Assembly: GCF_030253575.1 (NCBI RefSeq)
Contig: NC_080560.1
Coordinates: 41,649,001-41,713,000 of the forward strand
Direction of reading: 5' to 3'
Length of the DNA stretch: 64,000 nt
DNA from: Rhododendron vialii
Lineage: Eukaryota > Streptophyta > Magnoliopsida > Ericales > Ericaceae
The stretch's first letter is position 1, and the number at the start of each line of letters is the position of its first letter. The notes beneath the pieces are model-generated. The model made no database searches and had not been told where the DNA came from. It was given only the letters and a program-made list of their open reading frames with translations. Below are positions 13,701-25,913 of the stretch, one piece after another. Both the position numbers and the translations under genes were made by a program.

Positions 13701-14936
13701 GAAGAACTCCTTCGTAACACAATCTATTGAATGATTGTGACAACAAATTGTCTTAAGACAGTACGGGCATCTCCAGTCCTCCATCAAATCGCTCAGCAAA
13801 TTCAAATCCAAGGATAAAGTGGTTAAAAACCAGCTCCAATCCTTCATCAAACTGGTATTAAATTCAGGGATAACCAAGTCCTTACTCAAATTAAAAATGG
13901 CTCGATTATAAGTATAGCCTGATGAAATGTCCAAAAGATTAAGGATTGGAGATGGCTTCTACAAAGATTTATACGGGGAAACAAAGAAAGAAGGGAGAAA
14001 GGGATTTCAGCGCCTACCCCGGCTCCATTAGCCCCTTCTGCTGGAAAATCAAATTCATTGAAAATTTGGATCATCCATAGATGTATACATCATGTACATC
14101 CTGGTTTTCCATTCTACACATTTGTATATAACAATAGAGAGTGAAGATATTCTACATCATGTGAACATTCCATCTACAAGTTATCTTTCAGTACAAAATG
14201 AGAGAAAAGGATTGGGGGTGCTTCACAATAGATCAAGCTTTTAACCAAGTTGTTCAATCAAAACAGACGAAAAAAGAACAAGAGAATAAGGATTGGAGCA
14301 AAAGCAAATAGATACGAATTTCACTCTACTTATCATTGAAGCGTAAAGAAAACGAAATTTAAGAATGTAAAAACATGATAGTAAAAAACCAGATTTAGCT
14401 TGGTTTCTAAATAGACTCTTCATCCTTCCAAGCTGCTAAATTTTCATTATTTCTCCGAATCCCATTTTCTTATCATTGAGTAGTCAAGGGAACTAGGGAT
14501 TTTTTTTTTCTTTTGATAACTCAGGTGTCCGGGCCAGTTTACGCGCACCTCGACTAATCCTGGGCCCAATTCCACCACCACTTGCGGAGAGCCCAATTAA
14601 AGTCAGAGCAAAACGGAACTAGGGATGTTGCAGATAACCTACGAAAAGAAAACCCATTTCAACTACTGAACTGCACAATCACAGCAGCTAATCCGTCTAC
14701 AAGATTAAGATTGGAGATGGCTTTCTTTCATGGAATTTGATTTTTAGACTAGCTTGGAACTTTGTAAAAATACTTGATGAAAGAAAACAACTCGGGTGCT
14801 TCATAGTAAACCAAGCTTTTAACCAATTTTTACCCTCAAATCAGATAATAAAAATTAAAAAGAAAATAAATTTAAGGGAATAAAAAACATGATGGAAAAC
14901 ACCCAATTCACCTTGGCTTCTAAAGAGGGTCTTCAT
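10757..14936 (-). CDS. Pentatricopeptide repeat protein, At3g06920-like
   Basis: P-class PPR protein; family members bind organelle RNA and act in its processing or translation. Almost the whole protein lies in one exon, 13431-10757, with about twenty 35-residue PPR motifs back to back and a conserved tail (AAIVGAVLRETAKSQHASRS). The open frame contains no ATG between an upstream in-frame stop and the conserved PPR N-terminus, so the start must be in another exon. A 25-nt coding piece at 14936-14912 supplies it: MKTLFRSQ plus G, a GTGAAT donor, then a CCACAG acceptor at 13432, keeping phase. This gives 899 aa, and the start resembles the MKxLxRxQG start of grape homologues. The sequence matches At3g06920 along its length, including GPWGPS, PAFSAYTTLIGA and SYSILIHGLIKAG. 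Mitochondrial or plastid targeting is inferred, not shown. No E or DYW extension is present. Confidence 0.88.
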
Positions 14937-15085
14937 ACTTCCAAGCTGCTTAATTTCCCTTTATTCTCCAAATCCTATCTCAGTGACATTGAGTAGTCAA
15001 TGGAAATTGCAGATAACCTACAAAAAAGGAAAACCCATTTCAACTGCTAACCGATACAAACACAGCATTTGATCTGTATGCGATA
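13936..15085 (-). repeat. Tandem duplication around the PPR start exon
   Basis: Two diverged copies lie head to tail: copy A about 13936-14700 and copy B about 14701-15085. Both contain, on the minus strand, a T-rich acceptor ending TAG, a short leader, the ATG exon, and the beginning of the intron. Copy B reads CAAG|GTGAAT at 14912/14911. Copy A reads CAAG|CTAAAT at 14399/14398, so its donor is destroyed. Copy A also carries a SINE between its acceptor (14638) and its ATG (14423). Copy B is therefore the working start exon. Confidence 0.85.
14489..14626 (-). mobile_element. SINE with 12-bp target-site duplication
   Basis: A 114-bp insertion (14501-14614) is flanked by a perfect 12-bp repeat, GGAACTAGGGAT, at 14489-14500 and 14615-14626. 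It is absent from the duplicate copy B, which shows the empty site. Read on the minus strand it ends AGTCGAGGTGCGCGTAA..CTGGCCCGGACACC..GTTATC followed by a poly(A) run, the tail of a widespread plant SINE group resembling Au-type elements. Only the 3' half is present, so it is probably 5'-truncated. Confidence 0.85.
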
Positions 15086-15600
15086 ACAGAAAAGACCTCT
15101 AACAAAAATCCCAATTCAAGCTTCTATGATGCATATGTACGCGTGCAAATATACAAGAAGCAATGGAATTCTTGAGAAATTTGACGAACCAGGGCGTTCT
15201 CGGGAGGCAAAACTGTTGAGATTGAATTGAGATAAGAGAGAAAGATTTTGAGTAGGGTTTATCAGATAGGGGGAGAAGACGGAGACTGAGGTTGTATAGA
15301 ACTTCCGTCATGTCCTTGGTGACCAAAGCATAATCAAAATTATCTCTCTTTTTTTTTTCCTCGATTTCCTTTATTATTTACTTAAACTAAAACTTACCGT
15401 ATTAATTTTGTAAGTATTCAATTTAGGAGTATTTTTATGTGATTTTTTTAAGTCTTTTGTTGAAATATTTGACTTCTCCATTCATTTTAATGAAAATATT
15501 GAAAAAATAAAAAAAAAACATACTGGTTGCATTTCGAAATGAATGATAGAAAACCACGTTAGTTGAAATTGAAACAACAAGAATAAATACAAGGCAATCG
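15086..15600 (-). promoter_or_regulatory. Probable PPR 5' leader exon and promoter
   Basis: A leader exon is plausible at about 15155-15330: it ends with TTCTT|GTATAT (15155/15154) and the next acceptor TTTTTTGTAG lies at 15018, giving a leader-plus-start exon of 15017-14912. An ATG inside this leader opens a frame at 15311 but the spliced frame would meet a stop, so it is treated as upstream non-coding sequence. Transcription start is not identifiable. Beyond 15340 the DNA is AT-rich. Confidence 0.4.
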
Positions 15601-15731
15601 ATTTTGACACGCCACTTTTTTTTATAAAATGCACTTCAATATTTGTATTTTAGTATTTAAAATACAAATGGCAAAAATACTAAAAGTCAAATATTAGAGT
15701 GCAATTATAAAAAAAAAAAGAGTGTCAAAAT
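15601..15731. mobile_element. MITE with ATTTTGACAC inverted ends
   Basis: The ends ATTTTGACAC (15601) and GTGTCAAAAT (15731) are inverted copies, and the interior folds further (CAATATTTGTATTTTAG with CAAATATTAGAGTGCAATT). The same terminal motif recurs at 57051-57156, suggesting one small family. Superfamily not determined; no clear target duplication. Confidence 0.6.
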
Positions 15732-16799
15732 CATTATCCTAAATATAAATACATTTGTATTGCTCCATTAGTGTCTTTAGTAAATTCTTCGCTCTCAATC
15801 ATAATTTTGTAGTTTACAAATTGTATCTTGTCAAAACAAATCAAAAGAGTAAAAAATAATTTGACTTAGAAAACTTAAAAGAATTTATATAAGTAAGCTA
15901 ATTTACTCTAGTCAAAACTTAGCCCATTTAGCCTAAATTCTTTGATCTTTCTACCATAATTTTTTTTGGATCAATTGCTGGTGTCAATGAAAGAAATCAT
16001 AAAAGTATACAAAAACATACATAATTGTACAATTGATCCATAATTTTTTTTGGATCAATTGTACAATTATTCCCCGCACTATAGCGTGCAGTGAGGCTAA
16101 TTTGGCCGTTCATGTGCGATGATAGAAAAGCTCGAATTTTAATCCGAGCAATGGACAATCAGATATGTAGATGTTCGGATCAAATATGAGTCGCCCGTGG
16201 CAAAAGAATGGCCAAATTGGCTACGCTACAGCATCCAAAAATCCGACTCTATCAAAGAGTTATGCGATTAAGATCCGAACGCATTATGGTCTTCCTCCCC
16301 ACTTTCCATAAATTTGGAACCTATTTTTATCTATGAAAGTAGGAAAATAAATCTGGTAGACTGGTAGTTAGAAAAGAATGTTGTGTGGTCCATTCACATG
16401 ACCATTACCCAAATCACCTTTATAGTAATATTTATCATTCGTTGTAACCTATTTATCATCGTTTACGGTTGAATTTGAACCGTTTAATTTGTTTAAATAT
16501 ATTTTGGCTGCTGATCTTGTCATTCATTTTTTTTGTTAACGTCACTCCCTGCAAGTATATTTTTTGTAACAAAATATATTTGTTGGGGTAGCGTTAACGA
16601 GAAATGAAGTGGCAAAATTATTTTCCTATTTTTATTTATGTGAATGCATTTTCTAATTCTTTTATAACGATACAAAAAAGGAAGTGGATTATCCGCTCCA
16701 AATATCCACAAAATTTATTCCAATTTTCCCCTCACTCTCAGGCGAGCTTCGAGAACGGCGTCGATCTACGTTACCCTCCCCGCACCAATAATAAAAACC
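15732..16799. other. Promoter-side intergenic DNA before the BTB gene
   Basis: No gene seen. A 22-bp phrase, CATAATTTTTTTTGGATCAATTG without its first bases, occurs twice (about 15956 and 16042), the second copy in an inverted setting with TACAATTGATCC. At 16077-16240 two arms, GGCTAATTTGGCC and GGCCAAATTGGCTACG, face each other as in a degraded foldback element. The stretch from about 16560 to 16799 probably includes the BTB gene's promoter and leader. Confidence 0.45.
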
Positions 16800-19700
16800 A
16801 TGCACTTCGCAGAGAGAGAAATGAATCCACCGCCGCCGCCGCCGCCGCAGTACCCGAGGCAGCATCGTCCGCAAGGTGGCAACGGCAACGGCGGAGGAGG
16901 GCTAATTCCGATGATGGAGACGACCACGATGAGGCGGCAGGCGTCGTCGTCGCAGCACTCCGACAACGATCGGAGCAGCGGAGAGCTGCGTGCGCTCGAC
17001 TGTAACCTAACTTCTCTCTGCGACCACATACAGCTCGAAGGGTTCAACGGTGGCTCGTTCTCCGACATCGTCGTTCATGCCATGGGCTCCACCTATCACC
17101 TCCACCGCCTCATCCTCTCCCGGAGCTCCTACTTCAGGTATCTTTACAGATATGTACACAGACATGTTTATCTATAGATGTGCATGTTTTTGTTTTTTTT
17201 ATAACTCAGTGTACGGAATAGCTTAAGCGCACTCCAACTAATTAATGGCGGGACCAATCCTACTGTCTATTGGCAAGGGCTAATTAAAGCCGGAGCAAAG
17301 CTTCCTGATTTGCATGGTTTGTTTTATAACTCGGGGAGTGCAATTTTGTTCACCCTTATTGAAAGAGGGTGAACATTACCCTCCTTCATGTTGGTTGAAA
17401 TGGTGTGAAGCTCACTACAAAATGATGTCATACTTAACATCATTTTGCAGTGGGATCCACACCATTTCAACCAATAGGAAGGAAGATAATGTTTACCCTA
17501 TTAAGTGGAGGGTGAACGAAACTCAACTCATAACTCGGGTGTCTGGATCAGCTTACTTGCATCTCGATTTATCTAGAGACCAATGTCCACTGTCCCCTAG
17601 CAGGGCCCGTTTGAAAAGTAAAAAAAATGCTTGACAGGATGGTCGCTTGACAAAATTGGAGTGCAGTTTAATTGGTATCTTTAGTTTCCCCCAATTTTGT
17701 GCTCATATGTAATGCCTTGTTACTTGTATGAAAGAAAGGGGAGGCATTCATGCATCGCACTGTTCGTCTATCTATGTGTTTTGCCGGTTCATTTAGGTTT
17801 TTCGTGTTGTTTGGATAAGCTGAAGGGAAAAGGTGTGGTTCTGGCTATTGGTAATAAAATTCTGGTGCCAATGATGCCAAGCTTCAAGAAAGGTAGAAGT
17901 CAGGGCTTAATTAAGGCAGTGAGAAAGGATACGTTATGGTTGACAGAGGAATAAGGCTAATTTCCTAGCAGATGTAATTGCTATATTTGGTTTTCCAGGG
18001 TGGACTAGAGTTACTGTTCTCTGAGTTATTTGATGACTACTTATTTTGTCTTTGAGTAGCAGTGTGTAAGCCTATCATCTACAATATGTCATTGTAAGTA
18101 AAAAAATGTTTTACCAACTATGTGTTATTTCTTCATTAGTTGCTATTTGCCGGCAGAAACATGCTTCATGGGCCTTGGAAGGAAGCTAATGCTCCAACTG
18201 TGACCCTGCATGTTGACGACAAGAATGTTAATGTGGAGGCCATATCAATGGCTTTGGCGTATCTTTACGGGCATCACCCTACGCTTAATGATAGTAACGC
18301 CTTTCGTGTGCTTGCTGCTGCTTCTTTTCTTGACCTTCAGGTATCTCAAACGTGTAATCAATGTTGCTTTCTTGAGTTATACTTAATGAACTGAGGAATA
18401 TGAAAGCTGGTGAATCTTCCTGTCTTACGCGCCCTCAACGATGTAATCCCTTCCTTTTTTGTTTTCTCATGCAGGATTTATGTGCAATTTGCACTGATTT
18501 CATTATATCTGAACTTTGGACTTCAAACTTCTTAGCATATCAGGTTCCAGATGCTTGTGGGCTGTATTAGTTTTGTGGACCCTATTTTATTGAACTAACT
18601 TCTCTATTTGTGATTTAGATTTTCGCGGAGGGCCAAGATTACGGTATACATGGAGAACGTGTTAGAAATGCTTGCTGGGGCTACCTTTGCCAAAGTGGTG
18701 ATATGGAGTTGAAAGAGGTAATGAAGGACAGAAGGAGATATTACTTTCTGAATTGCAGGCTGTGAGACATCATCAAGAAGCTAGGATGGTTAAAAAATCA
18801 TCTAACCAATCTATTTAAAAATTTACAAATACCCAATTGTCTTCTTGCAGAGGCTGTTTTGAACAAATTGTGATCTTGAATGCGGCATTGAATACAAGGA
18901 AAAGTTTTTTTCCTGGCCACTTCAAACCAACTAGCAAACCCAGGAAAATTCATTGGGTGAATAGACTATTGGTGCCCAAATTGTCTCATCTCCATCCAAT
19001 ACACATTCAATCTTTTTCCTAGTGGATTTTTCTTGTACTTAAGTAGCTTCCCATCTGATACCATGTCTGTTCCTTTGATCGGTAGTCGGCACTCAATTCA
19101 TCTTGAAATTTGTCGAATTGCTACCTTCGTTGCTATAGATCTTTGCACAGTGAAGCCAAGACTGTTTAGTTACCAGTAGTCCCAAAAGCTTAAGCTGATA
19201 GGAAATTGACCAAATATGTCAAGCTATCACCATTCTGTCTTACGTGCAACCTTGTCTTGCACGTGGAGATGCAAATTTTTCGCAGATAGAGCGAAACAGA
19301 ATACAAAGGGGAGAAGAAGAATTCGAACGGGGAATAAATACAAACAGAGGGACTTGAACTCAAGAACTGCCACACAACCTATACTATGTTAAGTTACCAA
19401 TAATCATAAAAGCTAAGCTATTAGGAAATGGATCCAACAATGCATATCAAGTTATTCAAGAATGTTGGGGTGAACCCATTGTCCAGGACACCTTTGATAC
19501 GAACCCTGTTATGAATTTATTTAAAATAAGTTATAGGGGAAGAGGGTGCCCACTTTGAGGGGGGTGGGCCTTCTATTGGCTCAAATTGAGGAGAAACTTG
19601 ACCTCTATTCTTCACAGTATAAGATTGTAACAAATATTATTCAGCCCACTTACCCATTAACCTACAAAAAGGAAACTAACCCACCAACTTACCGCACTAT

Positions 19701-22700
19701 TTAACCCATTACCTAGAACTGGTATTGCTATTTGGTAACTACTGCATATTGTGACAAAATATGTACGTAACAAAGACACGCATGCTATTCAACTTTTATG
19801 AAATGTTAGTCGAGTATTTTGCACAATTACTTCAATCAGGTATTATATGCATCGCAATTTCTCGTTTAAATTATAGGTGCTTCCAAAACTTTCTTCGCAA
19901 ACTTTGCAAGCACTGCTGACCTCAGATGAACTCTGGGTACCTAGTGAAGAGAAACGGTGAGGGCAATCCTAACTGCTTTCTATGCTATTAATATGAAGTT
20001 GAATTCTGATTCAGCTGAATGACCACATTTTCTCTTTCAATTGAAAGGTTTGAATTGGCATTTTACACATTTCTTGCGAAATGTGCTTTGTGCAAAGGAG
20101 AACAGCCAGAGGAAGGATGTTTGTCTACTGAGATGGGAACAAATTCTCATCCTGATTTTCCTAAAGTAGAGGGAAACAACTTGAGCTATAGGGGCACTGA
20201 TAAACAGTTGGAATCTGAGTTAGGGTGCATGAGTTTGAAAGATGACCTTGAAGCTCTTAATGCTGCTCATAATGTTATGGTTGAATCTACGGATGGTGTG
20301 GTTGGTTCTGAAACTGGGGTCCATAGTTCAAAACAACAGTTGTTACAAGGTTCACCCATGGATTCACATATGGAGCCAAGATACAATGGCGACGTTGAAC
20401 AGCTTTCATCGAGTAACTCACTTTCATATATGGATGATGTTAGATCCTTATCTTCTTATCTTGAAATGCCAAGTGCTGTTGGAACGAGTGGATTGACAGG
20501 TAATGGTGTTGCTATGGAAGGGCCGTCTGAAGAAGGATCTTGCTACCAATTGAATAACAATAGTTGGCTTTCCAGGGACCAAAGGCACTGCAATACAATG
20601 AACGCTTCATACAATGGGTTCGTGCCTGGTGAATGGGGGAGATGTGGCATGCCTCCTTTATCATGGGGGGGCAGGGTAGTGGGTCGAAGACAGGTGAAAG
20701 GTTATGCCAAAGGGAACTGTGGCATGAGTGAGGAAGAATATGACGCGTTCGTCAATATCTTTGAAGGAGGTTCTCTTTTGTATTGTAATATGTCTTTCCA
20801 AGCACTTCTAAATGTGAGAAAGCATCTTGAAGAATTGGGGTTCCCTTGCAAAGCTGTCAATGATAGTCTTTGGCTGCAGGTCTGAAACTCATATGCATTT
20901 CCATACTGTTGTTAGTTGCCATGTTTAAAATTCTTCAGAAAAGAGAAGCGTCCCTAGTTCGTGTGACACTTTTCTTGATGCATATAAGATGGCTCAGACA
21001 ACATGAGATAGAAAAAATAAGGTGTTTCAAGATTGAACCTCGGTAGTATTCTATCTCAAACATTTCCTAACCCACCTGGATTCTGGTTCATGACGCATGT
21101 TTTGAATGACCAGGAAGTAGGAGCACTTAATGCTCCTTTTGTTTGATGCAAAATATTTTCCTCAAATATGTCTTACCCATTCTACAGTTTTTGGTTGAAT
21201 AAAAGTAGAATGGTTTTACAGGAATGTTCGTCTTGAGGCTGTGAATGATTGACCCCACAAAGCTTGTCAGTCATTTGTGTGATCTTTTCACTCCTGTGCC
21301 ATTGTCTTAGTCACTTCATGCCAATTGACTCTCAGGTGTCGGAATCAAAACACACATCCCACCAATCCATTTCATACCGCTAGTAAACTTCCACCAATAC
21401 CCTTGGCACTTTCCCTAGCCATATTTGGATGGCCTTCATGCAGCAAAGGACCATGTTTTAACTTTTGTGTTGAAACATATTTTCCATTTGTGAACCAAAC
21501 ACCGGTAAATAAAATGAAAAAGATTGTTCAGGGGAAATATTTTCTGTTGTAAAGTACTTCAGATGGGAAAAAATGGAGCCTTATCTATTACTGTCATTAC
21601 ACAAATGATGGTATGTTCGGCCTTGGCAATTTCCATTATTTGACCCATCAGACTGGATTGGACATTTGCATAGCTGCCAGAACCAGAAGTTTGGACTGCT
21701 CTGCCATTTTTTTAGTACTCCCTGAACTAACTGTTGTCTGTGTTGAATCCATCAATGGGAATGGGAGTCTAATGCTCTATTATTCCGTTGTTTCTAAAAT
21801 TGTATGCATATCTTGCAGATGCTTTTGAGCCAGCGGGTGCAAGAAATTGGTGCTGACACTTGCAAAAATTGCTGCCTTGTCAGTATGGCCTGCACATGCA
21901 GGCAACATTTTGGATTTTCACGTGGAGTTGCTGCTACTGGTTATTATGGTCAAGGGCATGATCACAATAATCAACCAAGTAATGTAGGAAATGTTTATGT
22001 CACTGATTCTACCCAAGGTGATGGAAACGGAATCTTTAGGCCTGTGAGAGTTCATGTGAGAGGGGCCATTGATGGGTTAGCTGGTATTGGACGTGGGACC
22101 ACATTTGTGCCAGCAGATGCTTGGCCTCCAACACGTTTTGTCTTTTCCCGTGTACCATTTGGTGTGGGCAACCGAAACTGCCAGCAGTCTCTTGCCAATG
22201 ATGATTCAGAAGCTAGAGGTGACCACAGTGGTGACCCGGCTGGTGATGGATTGACTGCTTTGGTTGGGCTGAGCCAAGGTGTAAACATGGTTGGTGCTCA
22301 TGGAGAGCAAACGGAGAGTGGGTATGAGATGGATCTACAGAGCAGATTGACTGGATCTGGGCCTTCTGTTGCTGGGCCTAGTACTAGTGACATTGCTGTG
22401 CAGATGCTAGAGTCACCAGAGCACACTATTGGAATTGAGTGGGAAAATGCGAACAGTTCTATATCTTTGGATATGAAGACACCTTTGAATCACTTCCCTC
22501 CGTTCCGTTTTGCGTAAGTTATTTTTTGACGTGCTGATTAATTTCACATCTGCATACTGTTAATATTGAAGTATTTTATGTTGTGGGAAGATGTTGAACA
22601 AGGCAGCTTCCTTGAGGAAATATAGTTATTGCTCATCCCATGTCCCAATTTGTGACAATACTAATAGGATCAATTTTCTAACTCTTTAAAACTGTTCTGG

Positions 22701-24610
22701 ACAGAAGCAAGGCCACTGTTACTTTTAGGGTACTATTCTGCTCATTGCACTTGTATCTCCCGCATAAACCATACCAAACTAGGCCTTGCATTCCAATTTA
22801 TTGAGGTCGGCTTCATGAATCTTTTTTCTCTGCTCTGTCAAGAGCTATATCATCAAGTATCATAATTTCATATGCTGTTTTACCACAACGTCACATGTCA
22901 ATTTAGGTCTTCCCCTCCCTCTTAACACTTCCATTAACAATTGTTTTATCACTTTCCTTTAGTGAGATATCTATTAGTCTCTGACTCTCTGTTAGTTGAG
23001 TTTGTGTTTTTGTTCACATCTTCTGCTCCTGTAACACGTAGCCGATCAACCCAACAAACTATTGTATATCTGTTTTGTCATGTATCTTATTTGATGCGAT
23101 TGCAGTAAGTTGTAGTATCATATGGATAAGCAAATGACTGCTATTTTTCTGAGGTTATTTTATAAAGTTGCAAAAGGAAATCGACTAGCATTTGTGCTGA
23201 CAATCCAATGTTTGTTCTGTAGGGTGGAATTCCAGGATGTGCACAGGCTCAGTGATGGCCAGGTCAAGCACTCTTCAGAAGTATTTTATGCTGGTTCTTT
23301 GTGGAAGGTATGCAATATCCTTCATTTGATGCTTTTTCTGAAATATTATCTCCTGAATGTTATGATATCGTTTATATGGTACCTCAGACTAGGGGCGGAA
23401 AAATTGATTAGTTGTTTCTATTATATCATCTAGGTTAGTGTTCAGGCTTTTAATGATGAAGACCCTCAAGGACGCAGGACTCTTGGTAATCTCCCAACTA
23501 CCTAAAGGATTTAGCCTTAGATTTATCTTTCATGCGGGCAGGAAAGATTATGTTATCGTGTGTTGAAGTTTCCTTCTAATTGTATGCAATTATTCAGGAT
23601 TATTTCTCCATCGACGGAAGGCAGAGATAACAGATCCCCTAAGAAAGGTCAGCCTTGTTCTTGTTTCTAGAACATGAGGCAATCCATTGACAAAAACTTT
23701 TCGACGACAGTCACCTTTTGCCCTGTTTGTTAATTTCCAGTCACAAATCATATTTGCATAGCCATCAAGCTTCCAGTTGCTTAATTAGCTTTTGGCAATT
23801 GTCATAACTGATTTTTAAGGCTCAAGGACGAAGGTTAGTCCTCTGTCCTCAACCCCACCAGCATAGAGCGAGTGGGCAATTCTGGCCTCTGCATAGGGGT
23901 GCGCTGGTTCGAGCACCACAGGGGGATGGGTTTGCAGAGGTTGAACCCAGCCTATGGGCTGCAGCATTTCATTTACGCTCGTAGCATTGAAACTACGGCA
24001 TCAACTACCAAAAGTAGAAAGTGTTTAGTCCTGGAGTAGTACGCTATGGAAGTTTTAAGTGTTTGTATCCTGTGTTTTCAGGTTCATATGTATGTGGATT
24101 CTCGCGAAAAGGTTACTGCACGATATCAAGTGAGTTCGGATGACATTGACCAAACATAATTTTTGTATAGAGTTTGTCTACATAATTTGATGTGGCCTTT
24201 TGCAGTTCTTTCCATTCAAACCAAAATCCTCACATTTTTGGCTAACAATCTCAAACATGCCACTGCCACATTATTCTGGATGAATTTTATGTATGCAAAA
24301 GTTGTATTTGGACATTAGCTTTCGGTAATCTTTACATGACGTAGGCCATTTTCTCTACTTTCTTTGCAAGTCGTACTTGCATGTGGAGCTTGTAAGATAG
24401 CATATTTGAGTTGGTTTTTCCTTTCTGTTACAGTTAATTTGCCCATCCAAAAGAGAGGTAATGGTGTTCGGAAGCTTCAAGCAGACAGGAACTCTTTTAC
24501 CAAAAGCACCCAAGGGGTGGGGTTGGCGTAGCGCTTTGTTATTCGACGAGCTTGATGATCTCCTCCAAAACGGGGCCTTGCGAATCGCCGCTGTTGTGCA
24601 GCTCGTCTGA
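16800..24610 (+). CDS. BTB/POZ domain protein, plant-conserved family
   Basis: Twelve exons: 16800-17137, 18157-18340, 18475-18543, 18619-18717, 19877-19956, 20048-20879, 21819-22513, 23223-23307, 23434-23485, 23598-23647, 24082-24129, 24434-24610. All joins keep frame and give 902 aa. After a proline- and glycine-rich N-terminus, residues about 75-190 form a BTB domain (SDIVVHAMGSTYHLHRLILS, then SYFRNMLHGPW across the first junction), followed by a BACK-like helical region (WGYLCQSG, VLPKLSSQTLQALLTSDELW). The centre is low-complexity and acidic. The C-terminus is very conserved in plants (VEFQDVHRLSDGQVKHS, WGWRSALLFDELDDL). BTB proteins often bind CUL3 ubiquitin ligases, but no substrate can be inferred. 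A second ATG at 16821 is also a possible start. The long first intron holds nested transposons. Confidence 0.92.
17191..17310 (-). mobile_element. SINE copy in BTB intron 1
   Basis: Begins with a T-run and ATAACTCAG and ends near GCCGGAGCAAAG, the same order as the SINE at 14501-14614 (poly(A) on the minus strand). The probable target duplication is TGCATGTTTT at 17181-17190 and TGCATGGTTT at 17311-17320, one mismatch. More diverged than the 14.5-kb copy, so probably older. Confidence 0.65.
17321..17615 (-). mobile_element. Second SINE split by a MITE
   Basis: A SINE of the same family starts at about 17321 (GTTTTATAACTCGGG), is interrupted at 17336, and resumes at 17540 (TGTCTGGATCAGCTTAC). 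It directly follows the 17191-17310 copy. The second half is diverged (TTGCATCTCGATT where the 14.5-kb copy has GCGCACCTCGACT). Confidence 0.65.
17326..17539. mobile_element. Mutator-like MITE inserted in the SINE
   Basis: The 194-bp element 17336-17529 has inverted ends of about 20 bp: GAGTGCAATTTTGTTCACCC at the left and, reverse-complemented, GAGTTGAGTTTCGTTCACCC at the right. The interior arms also fold (CAAAATGATGTCAT with ACATCATTTTG). It is flanked by the direct repeat ATAACTCGGG at 17326-17335 and 17530-17539. A 9-10-bp target duplication points to the Mutator superfamily. Confidence 0.75.
23830..24000 (+). repeat. Possible SINE-like repeat in a BTB intron
   Basis: Contains CTGGTTCGAGCACC near 23909-23922, which fits the RNA polymerase III B-box consensus GGTTCGANNCC loosely, inside a 170-bp GC-richer patch. 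No A-box or target duplication was secured, so this is only suggestive. Confidence 0.25.
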
Positions 24611-25719
24611 CACTGCTGATGTACATCAATAGTCGCCTAACTTTAATCATTTGATTAAAAATTAGCTGCCTCTGACCCAACTTAGTGGTTTATGCAGAGT
24701 CACTCTTAAGTACTTGAAATTCCTCTTTATCGTCCATAATGTCGTTCATATTATAGGTACCGTATGATCATCTTGTAAAATATAGTATGCGTACATTCCA
24801 ATCTGCGATATATATGGGTCAGATCTATGCCATTTTGGGTAGCTAAAAGCCTAAAACCATAGTATAGTGTGTGTGTGTTGTGCAGTTGCTGTAAACAGAG
24901 TTGGGTCTTCAACAGCAGAAAGTTTACACACACAGCATATCTGTGCACAGATTTCGTTGTGGGGCCAACAATCGTAAAATTCTGGACCAATGCCCCTAAT
25001 CTAGGGAGTGATACTGCGGTGGTCTCGTGCATCAATTATCAGTTTTTGGGGAACCAAAAATGGATACATAGGCTAGCCATGGATTCTGTCAACGAGTAAT
25101 TACATGGTCATTTGTGGGAGCCTCCGCACCTATGACGAGACTGAGGCCAAGGTCTCACCATGTGTCATACGGGATGAAAGAGTATGTTAACTCTATCAAG
25201 TATGTATAAAGACTAGTAATCATTGAGGGAGAAATTTCAACTTCTTTATCAATATTCAAAAAATCGCTAGAGCTAGTCGAGCGAAAAAGAGGCCTAATCA
25301 GCGGCCTAGCGCCTAGGTGGGGACTAAGCCACTTGTCCCTATTCAATTAACTTGATATCAAGTGACGATCGATCACACTCGGATTCCTATTCGATTAACT
25401 TGCTATGAAACTAGTTACCAAAAAAAAAACTTGTTATGATTAACTTGCTAAGAAACTAGTTACCAAAAAAAAAAAAACTTGTTATGAAACTGAATTATAT
25501 ACTCATCGTGATACATAAAATGAACGTTTTAATTTAGCAAAATGAGATCGGCATAGAGTCTCAATTTTTTTTTGAGAGGATCATATTCCGGGTCCGAATA
25601 GTAACCAAGAACTTGACGTACTGAATGAGCGGGAGTTGGAGCATGTGCACATGCTATGTCGTGCTTTAAAAATGATCGAATAAATTTTCCAACTACCGTG
25701 GGTTATGTGGATATTTATT

Positions 25720-25788
<69 letters not shown>

Positions 25789-25913
25789 ACGTACAGTTGC
25801 TTCCATCGGCGATGAGGAATCAGATAGATGCACGTACAAAGATCGAATTTAAGGATTTAAGGCATTGATCAATCGAATTCTTAACACTAAAAACTGAAGT
25901 AGCCAACAAATAT
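24611..25913. other. Intergenic DNA after the BTB gene, with (GA)n
   Basis: The first few hundred bases are probably the BTB 3' untranslated region. The sequence TTAACTTGCTA(T/A)GAAACTAGTTACCAAAAAAAAA occurs twice in tandem at about 25397-25475. A perfect AG microsatellite of about 59 bp lies at 25726-25784. No coding feature seen. Confidence 0.6.

Noticed and set aside
15099-15311. ATG frame at 15311 (MTEVLYNLS) as the PPR start
   Set aside because: Splicing from its likely donor to the main exon would create an immediate stop, and a family-like start exists in copy B. Treated as leader.
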